DNA of 64,000 bases from Hydractinia symbiolongicarpus (GCF_029227915.1 NC_079881.1:1984001-2048000), one strand, 5' to 3'; positions 1-14,000 are shown, counted from the stretch's first letter. Numbers and translations are program-made. Notes: generated by a model from the sequence alone, not told the origin.

Positions 1-1220
1 CTTGTAGTTTTCAAAAATGTTTTCATTTTTGATGAGACGCTGATTAAAAGAAGTTTAATCGCCGGCAAACGAAATCCCGCGATTTCCTGTAAATCCCGGG
101 CTTGGCCCGTATAGTCGAATGTATACAAAGAAAGTACCCAGGGATTAAACTCATTTCCCGAACGATATTTTAAATTTTTTTTCACCACTAAAACGCTTGA
201 GACTTGTAGTTTTTAAAAATGTTTTCATTTTTGATGAGACGCTGAATAAAAGAAGTTTAATCGCCGGCAAACGAAAACCCGCGACTTCCCGTAAATCCGG
301 ACTCGGCCCGTATAGTCAAAAGTATACAAGGAAAGTACCCAGGGAGTAAACTCATTTCTCAAACGATTTTTCAAATTATTTCTGCACCACTAGAACAAAT
401 GAGACTTGTAGTTTTCAGAAATGTTTTCATTTTTGATGAGACGCTTAATGAAAGTGGTTTAATCGCCGGCAAACGAAAACCCGCGATTTCCCGTAAATCC
501 CGGGCTTGGCCCGTATAGTCGAATGTATACAAAGAAAGTACCCTGTGAGTAAACTCATTTCCAGAACGATTTTTTAAATTATTTTTTCACCACTAAAACG
601 CATAAGACTTGTTGTTTTCAAAAATGTTTTCATTTTTGATGAGACGCTTAATGAAAGAGGTTTAATCGCCGGCAAACGAAAACCCGCGATTTCCCGTAAA
701 TCCCGGGCTTGGCCCGTATAGTCAAAAGTATACAAAGAAAGTACCCAGGAAGTAAACTCATTTCACGAACGATTTTTTAATTTATTTTTTCACCACTAAA
801 ACGCATGAGACTTGTAGTTTTCAAAAATGTTTTCATTTTTGATGAGACGCTGAATAAAAGAAGTTTAATCGCCTGCAAACGAAAACCTGCGCTTTCCCGT
901 AAATCCCGGACTCGGCCCGTATAGTCAAAAGTATACAAAGAAAGTACCCAGGGAGTAAACTCATTTCCCGAACGATTTTTTAATATTTTTTTTTTACCAC
1001 TAAAACGCATGAGACTTGTAGTTTTCAAAAATGTTTTCATTTTTGATGAGACGCTGATTAAAAGAAGTTTAATCGCCGGCAAACGAAATCCCGCGATTTC
1101 CTGTAAATCCCGGGCTTGGCCCGTATAGTCGAATGTATACAAAGAAAGTACCCAGGGATTAAACTCATTTCCCGAACGATATTTTAAATTTTTTTTCACC
1201 ACTAAAACGCTTGAGACTTG
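1..1220. repeat. 5-monomer spaced copy (about 1,014 bp shift)
   Basis: The first monomer of the window and the one starting at 1015 share the rare variant GACGCTGATTAAAAG (about 38-52 and 1052-1066) and the GGGATTAAACTC variant downstream. The following monomers (203 and 1217) share the TAAATCCGGACTCGG form. The two-monomer segment has therefore been copied at a distance of five units. The second copy of the longer 8-mer duplication, at 2637, has GACGCTGAATAAAAG there instead. Confidence 0.75.
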
Positions 1221-3640
1221 TAGTTTTTAAAAATGTTTTCATTTTTGATGAGACGCTGAATAAAAGAAGTTTAATCGCCGGCAAACGAAAACCCGCGACT
1301 TCCCGTAAATCCGGACTCGGCCCGTATAGTCAAAAGTATACAAAGAAAGTACCCAGGGAGTAAACTCATTTCCCGAACGATTTTTTAAATTATTATTTCA
1401 CAACTAAAGCCCATGAGACTTGTAGTTTTTAAAAATGTTTTCATTTTTGATGAGACGCTGAATAAAAGAAGTTTAAACGCCGGCAAACGAAAATCCGCGA
1501 CTTCCCGTAAATCCCAGACTCGGCCCGTATAGGCAAAAGTATACAAAGAAAGTACCCAGTATGTAAACTCATTTCCCGAACGATTTTTTAAATTATTATT
1601 TCACCACTAAAGGCCATGAGACTTGTAGTTTTTAAAAATGTTTTCATTTTTGATGAGACGCTGAATAAAAGAAGTTTAATCGCCGGCAAACGAAAACCCG
1701 CGAGTTCCCGTAAATCCGGACTCGGCCCGTATAGTCAAAAGTATACAAAGAAAGTACCCAGGGAATAAACTCATTTCCCGAACGATTTTTTAAATTTTTT
1801 TTTTTACCACTAAAACGCATGAGACTTGTAGTTTTCAAAAATGTTTTCATTTTTGATGAGACACTGAATAAGAGAAGTTTAATCGCCGGCAAACGAAATC
1901 CCGCGATTTCCTGTAAATCCCGGGCTTGGCCCGTATAGTGGAATGTATACAAAGAAAGTACCCAGGGAGTAAACTCATTTCACGAACGATATTTTAAATT
2001 TTTTTTTCACCACTAAAACGCTTGAGACTTGTAGTTTTTAAAAATGCTTTCATTTTTGATGAGACGCTGAATAAAAGAAGTTTAATCGCCGGCAAACGAA
2101 AACCCGCGACTTCCCGTAAATCCGGACTCGGCCCGTATAGTCAAAAGTATACAAAGAAAGTACCCTGTGAGTAAACTAATTTACAGAACGATTTTTTAAA
2201 TTATTTTTTCACCACTAAAACGCATAAGACTTGTTGTTTTCAAAAATGTTTTCATTTTTGATGAGACGCTTAATGAAAGAGGTTTAATCGCCGGCAAACG
2301 AAAACCCGCGATTTCCCGTAAATCCCGGGCTTGGCCCGTATAGTCAAAAGTATACAAAGAAAGTACCCAGGAAGTAAACTCATTTCACGAACGATTTTTT
2401 AATTTATTTTTTCACCACTAAAACGCATGAGACTTGTAGTTTTCAAAAATGTTTTCATTTTTGATGAGACGCTGAATAAAAGAAGTTTAATCGCCTGCAA
2501 ACGAAAACCTGCGATTTCCCGTAAATCCCGGACTCGGCCCGTATAGTCAAAAGTATACAAAGAAAGTACCCAGGGAGTAAACTCATTTCCCGAACGATTT
2601 TTTAATATTTTTTTTTTACCACTAAAACGCATGAGACTTGTAGTTTTCAAAAATGTTTTCATTTTTGATGAGACGCTGAATAAAAGAAGTTTAATCGCCG
2701 GCAAACGAAATCCCGCGATTTCCTGTAAATCCCGGGCTTGGCCCGTATAGTCGAATGTATACAAAGAAAGTACCCAGGGATTAAACTCATTTCCCGAACG
2801 ATATTTTAAATTTTTTTTCACCACTAAAACGCTTGAGACTTGTAGTTTTTAAAAATGTTTTCATTTTTGATGAGACGCTGAATGAAAGAAGTTTAATCGC
2901 CGGCAAACGAAAACCCGCGACTTCCCGTAAATCCGGACTCGGCCCGTATAGTCAAAAGTATACAAAGAAAGTACCCAGGGAGTAAACTCATTTCCCGAAC
3001 GATTTTTTAAATTATTATTTCACAACTAAAGCCCATGAGACTTGTAGTTTTTAAAAATGTTTTCATTTTTGATGAGACGCTGAATAAAAGAAGTTTAAAC
3101 GCCGGCAAACGAAAATCCGCGACTTCCCGTAAATCCCAGACTCGGCCCGTATAGGCAAAAGTATACAAAGAAAGTACCCAGTGTGTAAACTCATTTCCCG
3201 AACGATTTTTTAAATTATTATTTCACCACTAAAGGCCATGAGACTTGTAGTTTTTAAAAATGTTTTCATTTTTGATGAGACGCTGAATAAAAGAAGTTTA
3301 ATCGCCGGCAAACGAAAACCCGCGAGTTCCCGTAAATCCGGACTCGGCCCGTATAGTCAAAAGTATACAAAGAAAGTACCCAGGGAGTAAACTCATTTCC
3401 CGAACGATTTTTTAAATTTTTTTTTTTACCACTAAAACGCATGAGACTTGTAGTTTTTAAAAATGTTTTCATTTTTGATGAGACGCTGAATAAAAGAAGT
3501 TTAATCGCCGGCAAACGAAATCCCGCGATTTCCTGTAAATCCCGGGCATGGCCCGTATAGTCGAATGTATACAAAGAAAGTACCCATGGAGTAAACTCAT
3601 TTCCCGAACGATATTTTAAATTTTTTTTTCACCACTAAAA
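608..3640. repeat. 8-mer higher-order duplication (1,622 bp period)
   Basis: The segment starting at 608 recurs at 2230. Both open with the private variant CTTGTTG in place of CTTGTAG, and later private variants match at the same 1,622 bp distance, including the GCCTGCAAACG variant in the unit near 811 and 2433. Identity holds to about 2,020 and 3,640, then the monomers differ. This is a tandem duplication of eight monomers. The joining monomer (2027-2229) is a B/A chimera. Confidence 0.85.
2027..2229. repeat. Chimeric monomer at an 8-mer duplication junction
   Basis: The left two thirds follow type B (GCTGAATAAAAG, CGCGACTTCCCG, TCCGGACTCGG, GTCAAAAGTATAC). The right third switches to the A subfamily (CCCTGTGAGTAAAC, CAGAACG). 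The switch falls in the stretch GTATACAAAGAAAGTACCC, which both types share. The right part matches the end of the monomer at 405-607, eight units earlier. This is what unequal crossing-over between misaligned monomers would leave. Confidence 0.7.
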
Positions 3641-3648
3641 CGCTTGAG

Positions 3649-6600
3649 ACTTGTAGTTTTTAAAAATGTTTTCATTTTTGATGAGACGCTGAATAAAAGA
3701 AGTTTAATCGCCGGCAAACGAAATCCCGCGACTTCCCGTAAATCAGGACTCGGCCCGTATAGTCAAAAGTATACAAAGAAAGTACCCAGGGAGTAAACTC
3801 ATTTCCCGAACGATTTTTCAATTTTTTTTTTCCACTAAAACGCATGAGACTTGTAGTTTTCAAAAATGTTTTCATTTTTGATGAGACGCTTAATGAAAGT
3901 GGTTTAATCGCCGGCAAACGAAAACCTGCGACTTCCCGTAAATCCCAGACTCGGCCCGTATAGGCAAAAGTATACAAAGAAATTACCCAGGGTGTAAACT
4001 CATTTCCCGAACGATTTTTTAAATTATTATTTCACCACTAAAGGCCATGAGACTTGTAGTTTTTAAAAATGTTTTCATTTTTGATGAGACGCTGAATGAA
4101 AGAAGTTTAATCGCCGGCAAACGAAAACCCGCGAGTTCCCGTAAATCCGGACTGGGCCCGTATAGTCAAAAGTATACAAAGAAAGTACCCAGGGAGTAAA
4201 CTCATTTCCCGAACGATTTTTAAATTTTTTTTTTTTACCACTAAAACGCATGAGACTTGTAGTTTTCAAAAATGTTTTCATTTTTGATGAGACGCTGAAT
4301 AAAAGAAGTTTAATCGCCGGCAAACGAAATCCTGCGATTTCCTGTAAATCCCGGGCTTGGCCCGTATAGTGGAATGTATGCAAAGAAAGTACCCAGGGAG
4401 TAAACTCATTTCCCGAACGATATTTTAAATTTTTTTTTCACCACTAAAACGCTTGAGACTTGTAGTTTTAAAAAATGCTTTCATTTTTGATGAGACGCTG
4501 AATAAAAGAAGTTTAATCGCCGGCAAACGAAAACCCGCGACTTCCCGTAAATCCGGACTCGGCCCGTATAGTCAAAAGTATACAAAGAAAGTACCCAGGG
4601 AGTAAACTCATTTCCCGAACGAATTTTTAATTTTTTTTTTTTTCCACTAAAACGCATGAGACTTGTAGTTTTCAAAAATGTTCTCATTTTTGATGAGACG
4701 CTTAATGAAAGAGGTTTAATCGCCGGCAAACGAAAACCCGCGATTTCCCGTAAATCCCGGGCTTGGCCCGTATAGTCGAATGTATACAAAGAAAGTACCC
4801 AGGGAGTAAACTCATTTCCCGAACGATTTTTTAATTTTTTTTTTTTACCACTAAAACGCATGAGACTTGTAGTTTTCAAAAATGTTTTCATTTTTGATGA
4901 GACGCTGAATAAAAGAAGTTTAATCGCCGGCAAACGAAATCCCGCGATTTTCTGTAAATCCCGGGCATGGCCCGTATAGTCGAATGTATACAAAGAAAGT
5001 ACCCAGGGAGTAAACGCATTTCCCGAACGATTTTTTAAATTATTATTTCACCACTAAAGGCCATGAGACTTGTAGTTTTCGAAAATGTTTTCATTTTTGA
5101 TGAGACGCTGAATAAAAGAAGTTTAATCGCCGGCAAACGAAATCCCGCGACTTCCCGTAAATCAGGACTCGGCCCGTATAGTCAAAAGTATACAAAGAAA
5201 GTACCCAGGGAGTAAACTCATTTCCCGAACGATTTTTCAATTTTTTTTTTCCACTAAAACGCATGAGACTTGTAGTTTTCAAAAATGTTTTCATTTTTGA
5301 TGAGACGCTTAATGAAAGAGGTTTAATCGCCGGCAAACGAAAACCTGCGACTTCCCGTAAATCCCAGACTCGGCCCGTATAGGCAAAAGTATACAAAGAA
5401 ATTACCCAGGGTGTAAACTCATTTCCCGAACGATTTTTTAAATTATTATTTCACCACTAAAGGCCATGAGACTTGTAGTTTTTAAAAATGTTTTCATTTT
5501 TGATGAGACGCTGAATGAAAGAAGTTTAATCGCCGGCAAACGAAAACCCGCGAGTTCCCGTAAATCCGGACTGGGCCCGTATAGTCAAAAGTATACAAAG
5601 AAAGTACCCAGGGAGTAAACTCATTTCCCGAACGATTTTTAAATTTTTTTTTTTTACCACTAAAACGCATGAGACTTGTAGTTTTCAAAAATGTTTTCAT
5701 TTTTGATGAGACGCTGAATAAAAGAAGTTTAATCGCCGGCAAACGAAATCCTGCGATTTCCTGTAAATCCCGGGCTTGGCCCGTATAGTGGAATGTATGC
5801 AAAGAAAGTACCCAGGGAGTAAACTCATTTCCCGAACGATATTTTAAATTTTTTTTTCACCACTAAAACGCTTGAGACTTGTAGTTTTAAAAAATGCTTT
5901 CATTTTTGATGAGACGCTGAATAAAAGAAGTTTAATCGCCGGCAAACGAAAACCCGCGACTTCCCGTAAATCCGGACTCGGCCCGTATAGTCAAAAGTAT
6001 ACAAAGAAAGTACCCAGGGAGTAAACTCATTTCCCGAACGAATTTTTAATTTTTTTTTTTTTTCCACTAAAACGCATGAGACTTGTAGTTTTCAAAATTG
6101 TTCTCATTTTTGATGAGACGCTTAATGAAAGAGGTTTAATCGCCGGCAAACGAAAACCCGCGATTTCCCGTAAATCCCGGGCTTGGCCCGTATAGTCGAA
6201 TGTATACAAAGAAAGTACCCAGGGAGTAAACTCATTTCCCGAACGATTTTTTAATTATTTTTTTTTACCACTAAAACGCATGAGACTTGTAGTTTTCAAA
6301 AATGTTTTCATTTTTGATGAGACGCTGAATAAAAGAAGTTTAATCGCCGGCAAACGAAATCCCGCGATTTTCTGTAAATCCCGGGCATGGCCCGTATAGT
6401 CGAATGTATACAAAGAAAGTACCCAGGGAGTAAACTCATTTCCCGAACGATTTTTTAAATTATTATTTCACCACTAAAGGCCATGAGACTTGTAGTTTTC
6501 GAAAATGTTTTCATTTTTGATGAGACGCTGAATAAAAGAAGTTTAATCGCCGGCAAACGAAATCCCGCGACTTCCCGTAAATCAGGACTCGGCCCGTATA

Positions 6601-9060
6601 GTCAAAAGTATACAAAGAAAGTACCCAGGGAGTAAACTCATTTCCCGAACGATTTTTCAATTTTTTTTTTTCCACTAAAACGCATGAGACTTGTAGTTTT
6701 CAAAAATGTTTTCATTTTTGATGAGACGCTTAATGAAAGAGGTTTAATCGCCGGCAAACGAAAACCTGCGACTTCCCGTAAATCCCAGACTCGGCCCGTA
6801 TAGGCAAAAGTATACAAAGAAATTACCCAGGGTGTAAACTCATTTCCCGAACGATTTTTTAAATTATTATTTCACCACTAAAGGCCATGAGACTTGTAGT
6901 TTTTAAAAATGTTTTCATTTTTGATGAGACGCTGAATGAAAGAAGTTTAATCGCCGGCAAACGAAAACCCGCGAGTTCCCGTAAATCCGGACTGGGCCCG
7001 TATAGTCAAAAGTATACAAAGAAAGTACCCAGGGAGTAAACTCATTTCCCGAACGATTTTTAAATTTTTTTTTTTTACCACTAAAACGCATGAGACTTTG
7101 TAGTTTTCAAAAATGTTTTCATTTTTGATCAGACGCTGAATAAAAGAAGTTTAATCGCCGGCAAACGAAATCCTGCGATTTCCTGTAAATCCCGGGCTTG
7201 GCCCGTATAGTGGAATGTATGCAAAGAAAGTACCCAGGGAGTAAACTCATTTCCCGAACGATATTTTAAATTTTTTTTTCACCACTAAAACGCTTGAGAC
7301 TTGTAGTTTTAAAAAATGCTTTCATTTTTGATGAGACGCTGAATAAAAGAAGTTTAATCGCCGGCAAACGAAAACCCGCGACTTCCCGTAAATCCGGACT
7401 CGGCCCGTATAGTCAAAAGTATACAAAGAAAGTACCCAGGGAGTAAACTCATTTCCCGAACGAATTTTTAATTTTTTTTTTTTTTCCACTAAAACGCATG
7501 AGACTTGTAGTTTTCAAAAATGTTCTCATTTTTGATGAGACGCTTAATGAAAGAGGTTTAATCGCCGGCAAACGAAAACCCGCGATTTCCCGTAAATCCC
7601 GGGCTTGGCCCGTATAGTCGAATGTATACAAAGAAAGTACCCAGGGAGTAAACTCATTTCCCGAACGATTTTTTAATTTTTTTTTTTTACCACTAAAACG
7701 CATGAGACTTGTAGTTTTCAAAAATGTTTTCATTTTTGATGAGACGCTGAATAAAAGAAGTTTAATCGCCGGCAAACGAAATCCCGCGATTTTCTGTAAA
7801 TCCCGGGCATGGCCCGTATAGTCGAATGTATACAAAGAAAGTACCCAGGGAGTAAACTCATTTCCCGAACGATATTTTAAATTTTTTTTTCACCACTAAA
7901 ACGCTTGAGACTTGTAGTTTTTAAAAATGTTTTCATTTTTGACGAGACGCTGAATAAAAGAAGTTTAATCGCCGGCAAACGAAATCCCGCGACTTCCCGT
8001 AAATCAGGACTCGGCCCGTATAGTCAAAAGTATACAAAGAAAGTACCCAGGGAGTAAACTCATTTCCCGAACGATTTTTCAAATTTTTTTTTTTCCACTA
8101 AAACGCATGAGACTTGTAGTTTTCAAAAATGTTTTCATTTTTGATGAGACGCTTAATGAAAGAGGTTTAATCGCCGGCAAACGAAAACCTGCGACTTCCC
8201 GTAAATCCCAGACTCGGCCCGTATAGGCAAAAGTATACAAAGAAATTACCCAGGGTGTAAACTCATTTCCCGAACGATTTTTTAAATTATTATTTCACCA
8301 CTAAAGGCCATGAGACTTGTAGTTTTTAAAAATGTTTTCATTTTTGATGAGACGCTGAATGAAAGAAGTTTAATCGCCGGCAAACGAAAACCCGCGAGTT
8401 CCCGTAAATCCGGACTGGGCCCGTATAGTCAAAAGTATACAAAGAAAGTACCCAGGGAGTAAACTCATTTCCCGAACGATTTTTAAAATTTTTTTTTTTA
8501 CCACTAAAACGCATGAGACTTGTAGTTTTCAAAAATGTTTTCATTTTTGATGAGACGCTGAATAAAAGAAGTTTAATCGCCGGCAAACGAAATCCTGCGA
8601 TTTCCTGTAAATCCCGGGCTTGGCCCGTATAGTGGAATGTATGCAAAGAAAGTACCCAGGGAGTAAACTTATTTCTCGAACGATATTTTAAATTTTTTTT
8701 TCACCACTAAAACGCTTGAGACTTGTAGTTTTTAAGAATGCTTTCATTTTTGATGAGACGCTGAATAAAAGAAGTTTAATCGCCGGCAAACGAAAACCCG
8801 CGACTTCCCGTAAATCCGGACTCGGCCCGTATAGTCAAAAGTATACAAAGAAAGTACCCAGGGAGTAAACTCATTTCCTGAACGAATTTTTAAAATTTTT
8901 TTTTTCCACTAAAACGCATGAGACTTGTAGTTTTCAAAAATGTTCTCATTTTTGATGAGACGCTTAATGAAAGAGGTTTAATCGCCGGCAAACGAAAACC
9001 CACGATTTCCCGTAAATCCCGGGCTTGGCCCGTATAGTCGAATGTATACAAAGAAAGTAC
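3649..9060. repeat. 7-mer higher-order repeat, about four copies (1,419-1,423 bp)
   Basis: Private variants recur every seven monomers. AAATTACCCAGGGTG occurs at about 3981, 5400, 6821 and 8244, with spacings of 1419, 1421 and 1423. AAATCAGGACTCGG occurs once per unit, at about 3742, 5161, 6582 and 8003. The units also share the GACTGGGCCCG monomer, the GTATGCAAAG monomer and one with GAACGAATTTTTAA followed by a long T run. Spacing differences come from T-tract length. Private substitutions (GATCAGACG near 7130, GACGAGACG near 7943) postdate the amplification. This is the clearest regular HOR in the window. Confidence 0.9.
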
Positions 9061-11595
9061 CCTGTGAGTAAACTCATTTCCAGAACGATTTTTTAAATTA
9101 TTTTTTCACCACTAAAACGCATAAGACTTGTAGTTTTCAAAAATGTTTTCATTTTTGATGAGACGCTTAATGAAAGAGGTTTAATCGCCGGCAAACGAAA
9201 ACCGGCGACTTCCCGTAAATCCCAGACTCGGCCCGTATAGTCAAAAGTATACAAAGAAAGTACCCAGGGAGTAAACCCATTTCCCGAACGAATTTTTAAA
9301 TTTATTTTTTTTCCACTAAAACGCATGAGACTTGTAGTTTTCAAAAATGTTTTCATTATTGATGAGACGCTTAATGAAAGAGGTTTAATCGCCGGCAAAC
9401 GAAAACCCGCGATTTCCCGTAAATCCCGGGCTTGGCCCGTATTGTCGAATGTATACAAAGAAAGTACCCTGTGAGTAAATTCATTTCCAGAACGATTTTT
9501 TAAATTATTTTTTCACCACTAAAACGCATAAGACTTGTAGTTTTCAAAAATGTTTTTATTTTTAATGAGACGCTGAATAAAAGAAGTTTAATCGCCGGCA
9601 AACGAAATCCCGCGATTTCCTGTAAATCCCGGGCTTGGCCCGTATAGTCGAATGTATACAAAGAAAGTACCCAGGGATTAAACTCATTTCCCGAACGATA
9701 TTTTAAATTTTTTTTTCACCACTAAAACGCTTGAGACTTGTAGTTTTTAAAAATGTTTTCATTTTTGATGAGACGCTGAATAAAAGAAGTTTAATCGCCG
9801 GCAAACGAAAACCTGCGATTTCCCGTAAATCCCGGACTCGGCCCGTATAGTCAAAAGTATACAAAGAAAGTACCCAGGGAGTAAACTCATTTCCCGAACG
9901 ATTTTTCAATATTTATTTTTACCACTAAAACGCATGAGACTTGTAGTTTTCAAAAATGTATTCATTTTTGATGAGACGCTGAATAAAAGAAGTTTAATCG
10001 CCGGCAAACGAAATCCCGCGATTTCCTGTAAATCCCGGGCTTGGCCCGAATAGTCGAATGTATACAAAGAAAGTACCCAGGGAGTAAACTCATTTCCCGA
10101 ACGATATTTTAATTTTTTTTTTCACCACTAAAACGCTTGAGACTTGTAGTTTTTAAAAATGTTTTCATTTTTGATGAGACGCTGAATAAAAGAAGTTTAA
10201 TCGCCGGCAAACGAAAACCCGCCACTTCCCGTAAATCCGGACTCGGCCCGTATAGTCAAAAGTATACAAAGAAAGTACCCAGGGAGTAAACTCATTTCCC
10301 GAACGATTTTTTAAATTATTATTTCACCACTAAAGCCCATGAGACTTGTAGTCTTTAAGAATGTTTTCATTTTTGATGAGACGCTGAATAAAAGAAGTTT
10401 AATCGCCGGCAAACGAAAACCCGCGACTTCCCGTAAATCCCAGACTCGGCCCGTATAGGCAAAAGTATACAAAGAAAGTACCCAGGGTGTAAACTCATTT
10501 CCCGAACGATTTTTTAAATTATTATTTCACCACTAAAGGCCATGAGACTTGTAGTTTTTAAAAATGTTTTCATTTTTGATGAGACGCTGAATAAAAGAAG
10601 TTTAATCGCCGGCAAACGAAAACCCGCGACTTCCCGTAAATCCGGACTCGGCCCGTATAGTCAAAAGTATACAAAGAAAGTACCCAGGGAGTAAACTCAT
10701 TTCCTGAACGAATTTTTAAAAGTTTTTTTTCCACTAAAACGCATGAGACTTGTAGTTTTCAAAAATGTTCTCATTTTTGATGAGACGCTTAATGAAAGAG
10801 GTTTAATCGCCGGCAAACGAAAACCCACGATTTCCCGTAAATCCCGGGCTTGGCCCGTATAGTCGAATGTATACAAAGAAAGTACCCTGTGAGTAAACTC
10901 ATTTCCAGAACGATTTTTTAAATTATTTTTTCACCACTAAAACGCATAAGACTTGTAGTTTTCAAAAATGTTTTCATTTTTGATGAGACGCTTAATGAAA
11001 GAGGTTTAATCGCCGGCAAACGAAAACCGGCGACTTCCCGTAAATCCCAGACTCGGCCCGTATAGTCAAAAGTATACAAAGAAAGTACCCAGGGAGTAAA
11101 CCCATTTCCCGAACGAATTTTTAAATTTATTTTTTTTCCACTAAAACGCATGAGACTTGTAGTTTTCAAAAATGTTTTCATTATTGATGAGACGCTTAAT
11201 GAAAGAGGTTTAATCGCCGGCAAACGAAAACCCGCGATTTCCCGTAAATCCCGGGCTTGGCCCGTATAGTCGAATGTATACAAAGAAAGTACCCTGTGAG
11301 TAAACTCATTTCCAGAACGATTTTTTAAATTATTTTTTCACCACTAAAACGCATAAGACTTGTAGTTTTCAAAAATGTTTTTATTTTTAATGAGACGCTG
11401 AATAAAAGAAGTTTAATCGCCGGCAAACGAAATCCCGCGATTTCCTGTAAATCCCGGGCTTGGCCCGTATAGTCGAATGTATACAAAGAAAGTACCCAGG
11501 GATTAAACTCATTTCCCGAACGATATTTTAAATTTTTTTTTCACCACTAAAACGCTTGAGACTTGTAGTTTTTAAAAATGTTTTCATTTTTGATG
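8760..11595. repeat. 9-mer duplication (1,825 bp period)
   Basis: The monomer at 8924 (ATGTTCTCATTTTTG, with CCCACGATTTCC) recurs at 10749. The marker TGTTTTTATTTTTAATG at 9551 recurs at 11376. Both pairs lie 1,825 bp apart, or nine units. The block includes the CATTATTGATGAG and ACCGGCGACTTCC variants. Identity ends near 9,770 and 11,595, where the second copy switches to a monomer with CTTCTCGTAAATCC. Confidence 0.8.
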
Positions 11596-14000
11596 AGACG
11601 CTGAATAAAAGAAGTTTAATCGCCGGCAAACGAAAACCCGCGACTTCTCGTAAATCCGGACTCAGCCCGTATAGTCAAAAGTATACAAAGAAAGTACCCA
11701 GGGAGTAAACTCATTTCCCGGATGATTTTTTAAATTATTATTTCACAACTAAAGCCCATGAGACTTGTAGTTTTTAAAAATGTTTTCATTTTTGATGAGA
11801 CGCTGAATAAAAGAAGTTTAATCGCCGGCAAACGAAAACCTGCGATTTCCCGTAAATCCCGGACTCGGCCCGTATAGTCAAAAGTATACAAAGAAAGTAC
11901 CCAGGGAGTAAACTCATTTCCCGAACGATTTTTCAATATTTTTTTTTACCACTAAAACGCATGAGACTTGTAGTTTTCAAAAATGTATTCATTTTTGATG
12001 AGACGCTGAATAAAAGAAGTTTAATCGCCGGCAAACGAAATCCCGCGATTTCCTGTAAATCCCGGGCTTCGCCCGTATAGTCGAATGTATACAAAGAAAG
12101 TACCCAGGGAGTAAACTCATTTCCCGAACGATATTTTAATTTTTTTTTTCACCACTAAAACGCTTGAGACTTGTAGTTTTTAAAAATGTTTTCATTTTTG
12201 ATGAGACGCTGAATAAAAGAAGTTTAATCGCCGGCAAACGAAAACCCGTCACTTCCCGTAAATCCGGACTCGGCCCGTATAGTCAAAAGTATACAAAGAA
12301 AGTACCCAGGGAGTAAACTCATTTCCCGAACGATTTTTTAAATTATTATTTCACCACTAAAGCCCATGAGACTTGTAGTCTTTAAGAATGTTTTCATTTT
12401 TGATGAGACGCTGAATAAAAGAAGTTTAATCGACGGCAAACGAAAACCCGCGACTTCCCGTAAATCCCAGACTCGGCCCGTATAGGCAAAAGTATACAAA
12501 GAAAGTACCCAGGGTGTAAACTCATTTCCCGAACGATTTTTTAAATTATTATTTCACCACTAAAGGCCATGAGACTTGTAGTTTTTAAAAATGTTTTCAT
12601 TTTTGATGAGACGCTGAATAAAAGAAGTTTAATTGCCGGCAAACGAAATCCTGCGAGTTCCCGTAAATCCGGACTCGGCCCATATAGTCAAAAGTATACA
12701 AAGAAAGTACCCAGGGAGTAAACTCATTTCCCGAACGATTTTTAAAATTTTTTTTTTACCACTAAAACGCATGAGACTTGTAGTTTTCAAAAATGTTTTC
12801 ATTTTTGATGAGACGCTGAATAAAAGATGTTTAATCGCCGGCAAACGAAATCCCGCGATTTCCTGTAAATCTCGGGCTTGGCCCGTATAGTCGAATGTAT
12901 ACAAAGAAATTACCCAGGGAGTAAACTCATTTCCCGAACGATATTTTAAATTTTTTTTTCACCACTAAAACGCTTGAGACTTGTAGTTTTTAAAAATGTT
13001 TTCATTTTTGATGAGACGCTGAATAAAAGAAGTTTAATCGCCGGCAAACGAAAACCCGCGACTTCTCGTAAATCCGGACTCAGCCCGTATAGTCAAAAGT
13101 ATACAAAGAAAGTACCCAGGGAGTAAACTCATTTCCCGAACGATTTTTTAAATTATTATTTCACAACTAAAGCCCATGAGACTTGTAGTTTTTAAAAATG
13201 TTTTCATTTTTGATGAGACGCTGAATAAAAGAAGTTTAATCGCCGGCAAACGAAAACCTGCGATTTCCCGTAAATCCCGGACTCGGCCCGTATAGTCAAA
13301 AGTATACAAAGAAAGTACCCAGGGAGTAAACTCATTTCCCGAACGATTTTTCAATATTTTTTTTACCACTAAAACGCATGAGACTTGTAGTTTTCAAAAA
13401 TGTATTCATTTTTGATGAGACGCTGAATAAAAGAAGTTTAATCGCCGGCAAACGAAATCCCGCGATTTCCTGTAAATCCCGGGCTTGGCCCGTATAGTCG
13501 AATGTATACAAAGAAAGTACCCAGGGAGTAAACTCATTTCCCGAACGATATTTTAAATTTTTTTTTCACCACTAAAACGCTTGAGACTTGTAGTTTTTAA
13601 AAATGTTTTCATTTTTGATGAGACGCTGAATAAAAGAAGTTTAATCGCCGGCAAACGAAAACCCGCCACTTCCCGTAAATCCGGACTCGGCCCGTATAGT
13701 CAAAAGTATACAAAGAAAGTACCCAGGGAGTAAACTCATTTCCCGAACGATTTTTTAAATTATTATTTCACCACTAAAGCCCATGAGACTTGTAGTCTTT
13801 AAGAATGTTTTCATTTTTGATGAGACGCTGAATAAAAGAAGTTTAATGGCCGGCAAACGAAAACCCGCGACTTCCCGTAAATCCCAGACTCGGCCCGTAT
13901 AGGCAAAAGTATACAAAGAAAGTACCCAGGGTGTAAACTCATTTCCCGAACGATTTTTTAAATTATTATTTCACCACTAAAACGCATGAGACTTGTAGTT
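9772..14000. repeat. Interleaved 10-mer and 7-mer copies
   Basis: The private variant TGTATTCATTTTTG occurs at 9957, 11984 and 13401. The spacings are 2,027 bp (ten units) and 1,417 bp (seven units). The variant CTTCTCGTAAATCCGGACTCAG occurs near 11645 and 13063, also seven units apart. The variant TAGTCTTTAAGAATG recurs near 10350, 12378 and 13796. The segment therefore holds three copies of one multi-monomer unit, with the middle interval three units longer than the last. Confidence 0.8.

Noticed and set aside
4481-4993. Open reading frames on the minus strand, up to 170 codons here and about 60-140 codons at dozens of other places, all with similar translations
   Set aside because: They are the same satellite read in an open frame. 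Monomers of 202 or 203 bp are not multiples of three, the one-base TCCGG/TCCCGG difference shifts the frame between copies, and near-identical stretches end at different points. No ribosome-binding, promoter or intron context is seen, and similarity among them follows from repeat homogenisation.
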